Positions 7,033 through 9,783 of a DNA stretch of 9,783 nt are shown here, in pieces (the first letter of the stretch is position 1; each line of letters begins with the position of its first letter). Origin of the DNA: Lachnospiraceae bacterium (lineage in GTDB: Bacteria > Bacillota > Clostridia > Lachnospirales > Anaerotignaceae); assembly GCA_028695945.1 (NCBI GenBank), contig JAQVIB010000066.1, positions 1 through 9,783 of the forward strand, given 5' to 3'. The notes under the pieces are model-generated. The model made no database searches. It had not been told where the DNA came from and saw only the letters and a program-made list of their open reading frames with translations. Made by a program: the position numbers and the translations under genes.

Positions 7033-7061
7033 AGTATACCACTATAGCATATGTTTTCCAA
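7033..7061 (-). promoter_or_regulatory. Candidate sigma-A promoter of the c-di-GMP gene
   Basis: The minus strand shows TTGGAA (7061-7056), a 17-base spacer ending in TGG, and TATACT (7038-7033). The TG one base before the -10 makes it an extended -10 promoter, which offsets the imperfect -35. The start would be near 7026. Confidence 0.55.
7035..7046. repeat. 12-bp direct repeat, copy 2 (over the -10 box)
   Basis: TATACCACTATA, identical to the copy at 6992-7003. On the minus strand it supplies the TGG-TATA part of the extended -10 of the candidate promoter, so a protein bound here would compete with RNA polymerase. Confidence 0.6.
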
Positions 7062-7081
7062 TATTTTATAACCGTTTTTAA

Positions 7082-7106
7082 CGATAAAAATTGTAGTTTT
7101 TTATCG
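7082..7106. repeat. Perfect 9-bp inverted repeat
   Basis: CGATAAAAA (7082-7090) and TTTTTATCG (7098-7106) flank a seven-base loop. On the plus strand it is followed by ATTTTTGC and a T-run, which resembles a terminator, but no plus-strand gene precedes it. On the minus strand no T-run follows. It sits about 20 bases upstream of the -35 box of the c-di-GMP promoter, so an operator or a weak second terminator is possible. Confidence 0.5.
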
Positions 7107-7181
7107 ATTTTTGCTCTTTTTTTAACTATTGACCTTTGTTTTAATAACAAGCCGTTTAAGTACTATTCAAAACTTTCTTTT

Positions 7182-7214
7182 AAATAAAATTCACAAGTAG
7201 ATAACACTTCTGAA
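7182..7214 (-). terminator. Probable terminator of the MATE gene
   Basis: In the minus-strand RNA UUCAGAAGU (7214-7206) pairs with ACUUGUGAA (7198-7190), nine positions with one mismatch, around a seven-base loop, followed by UUUUAUUU (7189-7182). It starts about ten bases after the MATE stop codon. The U-tract is interrupted and the stem is weak in G-C pairs. Confidence 0.5.
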
Positions 7215-7223
7215 ACTTCAAAT

Positions 7224-8549
7224 TCAAGCACCAGTTCTTTTTCGAAATTTCATAAACAAAACAAGCAAAGCTGTTAGAAATTCAACTATTGGCATTACCA
7301 ACCATATACCTACTACACCCATTACTTTAGGTAATAAAAGAACTAAAATGGAACTAAGTAGCAATCCTCTTGTTATACAAATAATAAGTGAATAATTTGG
7401 GTCCATAGTGGACTGAAAATAATTTCCAAAGAATATATTTACCGTCATAGCTATAAAGGAAATAAAATATATTTTTATTGCCATAACCGAAAGTGAGGTT
7501 ATTTCTGGTGTAGGTTCTACAAATGCAGCAGTTATTGTATTTGGAATTGCTTCACCAATAATGCAAAGAAGAATGCCAATACCAAGTGCAACCGCAACAC
7601 CTGTTTTGCATACCTTGTTCACCCTATTAAGTTTTCCTGCACCAAAATTAGTTGCAATAATAGGCTGTGCCGCCTGTGCAACACCGTTTGCCAGTGACAT
7701 TGCAACAATTGAGCTGTTAGATATAATTCCATAAACAGCAACTCCAACATCACCAACATATTTAACCAATTGAATATTAAATAAGCACACCACAACGCCA
7801 CTGGAAATCTCTACAAGGAAACTTGCAAACCCGTTAGTGGTAATTTTTCTTAGGTTTACAAATGAAAATCCATTCTTAACTATTTTTAAGTTATTGGCTT
7901 TAGAAAAAAAGTGAGTGCATAGAATCAAAACTGTTATTGAAGAGCCTATCACAGTTGCTATTGCACCACCTGCCATGCCCATTTTTAGCATAAATATAAA
8001 TACATAATCCAAAATAACATTGGAAACTCCACCGCAAATTACGCCAAGCATTGCAGTATTTGGGGCTTTGTCATTCCTTACATATACCTGTAACATAGAA
8101 GAAAACATAAATATTGGTACTCCATATACCAAAACAATACCATATTCCTGTGCCAAATGAATTGTATTTGCTGTAGCCCCAAATATATAAAGCACTTTTG
8201 TAAGATTAAAACCGAAAACAATCCAACATATTAACACCATCGTAGTGACAGTAATAACAGATGTTGTAAAATATTTCTGCCCCTTTTCAATTTTATTTTC
8301 ACCAAATGCCATAGACATTAATACTGCTCCACCCACACCAAACAATAGGCCTAAACCAAAAAATATAGTAAAAATGGGTATAACAATATTAATGGCTGCA
8401 ATTCCGTTAGAGCCAATTCCTTTACCAATCATAACTGTATCTGCTAAAATATAAATAGATGTAACTAGAGTGGCACTGATAGACGGTAATAAATACCTTA
8501 AGAATAGAGAATTTGTAGAATCAGATAATAAATCAATTTGCTTTTTCAT
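7224..8549 (-). CDS. MATE family multidrug/metabolite efflux transporter (MepA-like)
   Basis: This 441-residue membrane protein has about twelve hydrophobic helices in two similar halves, the layout of MATE antiporters that export cationic drugs or metabolites using a sodium or proton gradient. Family landmarks seen are ILADTVMIG in the first helix (34-42), VRNDKAPN (157-164), NVILDYVFIF at 177-186, and AQAAQPIIATNFGAGK (291-306), where the MepA/DinF group carries a QP-x5-NxGA pattern. Length fits MepA proteins (about 450). The substrate cannot be inferred. The start is preceded by AAGGTGGT, one base off the perfect ribosome site, but at a long spacing of 12-13 bases, so translation may be modest. 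The gene is divergent from tspO and has a near-ideal sigma-A promoter with a leader of about 160 bases containing a 15-bp palindrome. It ends in a probable terminator and is a single-gene unit. Confidence 0.92.
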   Translation of the reverse strand: MKKQIDLLSDSTNSLFLRYLLPSISATLVTSIYILADTVMIGKGIGSNGIAAINIVIPIFTIFFGLGLLFGVGGAVLMSMAFGENKIEKGQKYFTTSVITVTTMVLICWIVFGFNLTKVLYIFGATANTIHLAQEYGIVLVYGVPIFMFSSMLQVYVRNDKAPNTAMLGVICGGVSNVILDYVFIFMLKMGMAGGAIATVIGSSITVLILCTHFFSKANNLKIVKNGFSFVNLRKITTNGFASFLVEISSGVVVCLFNIQLVKYVGDVGVAVYGIISNSSIVAMSLANGVAQAAQPIIATNFGAGKLNRVNKVCKTGVAVALGIGILLCIIGEAIPNTITAAFVEPTPEITSLSVMAIKIYFISFIAMTVNIFFGNYFQSTMDPNYSLIICITRGLLLSSILVLLLPKVMGVVGIWLVMPIVEFLTALLVLFMKFRKRTGA

Positions 8550-8682
8550 AAATTTTATTGAACCACCTTGCTTTGTAAAACAAGATAGCCATTCCCCTTT
8601 CAGACTAAATTGTTAATATAAGCAAGTTCTATAAAAGTCTTTCTTTTATACTCCGAAATATAAATTATAAATCTTTGTTATG

Positions 8683-8697
8683 CATAATATTATTATG
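8683..8697. repeat. 15-bp palindrome in the MATE leader, possible operator
   Basis: CATAATA-T-TATTATG is a perfect 7-1-7 palindrome. It lies about 18 bases past the predicted MATE start point, a usual place for a repressor site. It is made almost only of A and T, so chance is a real alternative. Confidence 0.35.
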
Positions 8698-8714
8698 TTT
8701 TAAATTTATAAAAC

Positions 8715-8742
8715 ATTATACATTATACAATTATTGTGTCAA
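8715..8742 (-). promoter_or_regulatory. Sigma-A promoter of the MATE gene
   Basis: The minus strand shows TTGACA (8742-8737), a 16-base spacer and TATAAT (8720-8715), both hexamers perfect. A second TATAAT starts seven bases upstream within the spacer. The start would be near 8708. It is the best promoter in the window. Confidence 0.75.
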
Positions 8743-8792
8743 CTACATTTTACCTAAATTAATAAATATTCCAACTAAAACATATACTTAAC

Positions 8793-8802
8793 AGGAGGTG
8801 AT
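8793..8802 (+). promoter_or_regulatory. Strong ribosome site of tspO
   Basis: AGGAGGTGAT matches the 16S anti-Shine-Dalgarno sequence over ten bases, with GGAGG seven bases before the ATG at 8806. It fixes the start and suggests the gene was well translated when functional. No convincing plus-strand promoter was found in the 256 bases between the MATE start and tspO. Confidence 0.8.
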
Positions 8803-8805
8803 TTT

Positions 8806-9283
8806 ATGTATAAAATAAAAAATAAGAATTTAAAAGCACTTTTAATTAGCTTGCTTGTTAGTTTGGGCGTAGGAGCATTATCTGGATTTCTTACAAGAAA
8901 CTCTGTAAAAGTGTATAGTCAGCTTAATTTGCCATCTTTGGCACCACCATCATGGGTTTTTCCTGTTGTTTGGACAATACTTTTTGTGCTTATGGGAATT
9001 TCCACATACATAGTATATATGTCAGAATCTCCATACACTAAAGGGGCCCTAGCTGTATACCTTTTGCAGTTAGCGGTTAATTTTATATGGCCATTAATAT
9101 TTTTTCCGTGCACATGCATATTTATTTGCATTAATTTGGCTTATATTCCTTTGGCTATTAGTTATTTTGATGATTAAAATGTTTTATAAAATCAGCCCTG
9201 TGGCAGCAAAACTTCAAATTCCATATTTAATTTGGCTTACCTTTGCAGCATACCTAAACCTTATGGTTGTAATTTTAAATTAA
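8806..9283 (+). pseudogene. tspO: TspO/MBR family membrane protein, frameshifted in a T6 run
   Basis: TspO is a five-helix membrane protein of the translocator/benzodiazepine-receptor family that binds porphyrins and other lipophilic ligands and is linked to stress responses. Frame one gives the N-terminal two thirds: LNLPSLAPPSWVFPVVW (40-56), MGISTY (63-68) and VNFIWPLIFF (91-100), all family hallmarks. It then runs into non-homologous residues and stops at 9175-9177 after 123 codons. In the next frame, from just after the T6 run (9100-9105), the rest continues: RAHAYLFALIWLIFLWLL, then KISPVAAKL, then PYLIWLTFAAYLN, stopping at 9281-9283. Removing one T joins both parts into a 158-residue protein, the usual family length. 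So one extra base explains everything. It may be a recent inactivation, a phase-variable state, or a sequencing/assembly error; the clean downstream frame argues that any loss is recent. Confidence 0.9.
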
Positions 9284-9288
9284 TTTTC

Positions 9289-9337
9289 AAAAAAAGGCTG
9301 TATAAGTATTGCGGTTTCCCACAATGCCTACACAGCC
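9289..9337 (-). terminator. Strong terminator between convergent tspO and the epimerase gene
   Basis: A 16-position stem (9296-9311 with 9322-9337, two mismatches and one wobble, GGCTGT/ACAGCC at its base) encloses a ten-base loop. On the minus strand it is followed by seven T (9295-9289), a textbook terminator for the epimerase gene, starting six bases after its stop. On the plus strand it is followed by AAAATTTTATC, so it may also end tspO transcripts, less efficiently. Confidence 0.92.
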
Positions 9338-9343
9338 AAAATT

Positions 9344-9783
9344 TTATCTATTTGTCAAAATATCTGCAATACGTTCACATGCATGACCATCTCCATAAGG
9401 GTTTGAGGCTCTGCTCATTTTTTCGTACTCATCTTCATCAGTTAACAATATTTTAAATGCATTATAGATTGTTTCTTCATTAGTTCCAACCAATTTAAGT
9501 GTACCTGCGGCAATACCCTCAGGACGTTCTGTTGTATCTCTCATAACAAGTACAGGCTTGCCCAACGATGGGGCTTCCTCTTGAATTCCACCGCTATCGG
9601 TAAGAATAAGGAATGACTTAGCAAGGAAATTGTGAAAATCAAGAACATCCAGTGGGTCAATAATACGTATTCTGTCGTGCTTTCCGAAAATTTCATTTGC
9701 GGCTTCTCGCACAACAGGGTTCATGTGTATAGGATAAATAACCTTTATATCTGGTGTTTCATCCACAATACGTTTAATAGCTT
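9344..9783 (-). CDS. wecB: UDP-N-acetylglucosamine 2-epimerase (non-hydrolysing), C-terminal 145 residues
   Basis: The enzyme (WecB/MnaA) interconverts UDP-GlcNAc and UDP-ManNAc in the cytoplasm and feeds teichoic acid, capsule or other surface glycopolymer synthesis. The visible part is the C-terminal Rossmann half. It shows IYPIHMNP with the conserved histidine, DPLDVLDFHNFLAKS, the LTDSGGIQEEAPSLGKPVL loop that holds the UDP, RDTTERPEG, and the ending NPYGDGHACERIADIL, all in family order. Coding continues without a stop to the right edge, where AIKRI precedes the first GTG in the fragment. That GTG (9766) is internal, not a start: the family has about 230 more residues before it. No frameshift is seen. 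The gene converges on tspO and ends in a strong terminator. Which polymer it serves cannot be told, since its upstream neighbours are outside the window. MnaA is the name used in Bacillus. Confidence 0.96.
   Translation of the reverse strand, partial: AIKRIVDETPDIKVIYPIHMNPVVREAANEIFGKHDRIRIIDPLDVLDFHNFLAKSFLILTDSGGIQEEAPSLGKPVLVMRDTTERPEGIAAGTLKLVGTNEETIYNAFKILLTDEDEYEKMSRASNPYGDGHACERIADILTNR

Larger units (their letters stand above)
6842..7223. other. 382-base gene-free region between the MATE gene and the c-di-GMP gene
   Basis: No credible gene is present on either strand. From the MATE side it holds a probable terminator (7182-7214), a perfect 9-bp inverted repeat (7082-7106), a sigma-A-like promoter (7033-7061), two copies of a 12-bp sequence (6992-7003 and 7035-7046), a hairpin CCGCU/AGCGG (6933-6963), a terminator-like hairpin (6885-6924), and the ribosome site of the c-di-GMP gene. 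The predicted leader is about 185 bases, long for a single gene. I do not recognise a c-di-GMP-I or -II riboswitch core or another known aptamer in it. Confidence 0.6.

Noticed and set aside
9178..9283. The downstream part of tspO as a separate small gene.
   Set aside because: It has no own start with a ribosome site and is exactly the missing C-terminus of TspO in the next frame.
9760..9766. GTG at 9766 as the start of a short epimerase-like protein.
   Set aside because: Coding continues to the window edge with family residues (AIKRI) before it, so the GTG is an internal valine of a longer gene.

Overview
The window looks like a chromosomal segment of a low-GC, endospore-forming member of the Clostridia. 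GC is roughly one third, judged by eye. The strongest lineage marker is the N-terminal third of SpoIVA at the left edge, which is found only in endospore formers. Clostridial genes, AGGAGG-type ribosome sites and A+T-rich intergenic regions agree. A finer placement (Lachnospirales or a neighbour) is a guess from the SpoIVA wording.

Layout, left to right. spoIVA (minus, cut by the left edge) has a sigma-E-like promoter and a large dyad covering its start. Next are an unrecognised 163-residue duplicated beta-rich protein (minus) and a glutamate/aspartate-type sodium or proton symporter of the DAACS family (minus) with its own sigma-A promoter and terminator. Then comes a 1455-residue cyclic-di-GMP protein (minus) with the order PAS, degenerate GGDEF, EAL, PAS, PAS, receiver, PAS, PAS, GGDEF. 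A 382-base gene-free region upstream of it holds a candidate promoter, a 12-bp direct repeat and a terminator-like leader hairpin. A MATE efflux pump (minus) follows, divergent from a tspO gene (plus) that is frameshifted in a T6 run. A strong hairpin then separates tspO from the convergent 3' part of a UDP-GlcNAc 2-epimerase gene (minus, cut by the right edge).

The genes do not form one pathway or one long operon. Most have their own promoter or terminator, so they read as single transcription units: sporulation coat morphogenesis (spoIVA), solute uptake (symporter), c-di-GMP turnover (giant protein), drug or metabolite export (MATE), tetrapyrrole/stress-type membrane protein (tspO, probably broken), and UDP-ManNAc supply for surface glycopolymers (epimerase). 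No mobile element, CRISPR array, rRNA or tRNA was seen.

The most interesting signals are regulatory and architectural. First, a 57-bp dyad overlaps the spoIVA promoter, ribosome site and start in a way that could block read-through messages but spare messages started at the sigma-E promoter. Second, the very large c-di-GMP protein carries both an EAL with its catalytic motifs and a GGDEF with its catalytic motifs, and has a possible attenuator in its leader. Third, tspO carries a one-base frameshift.
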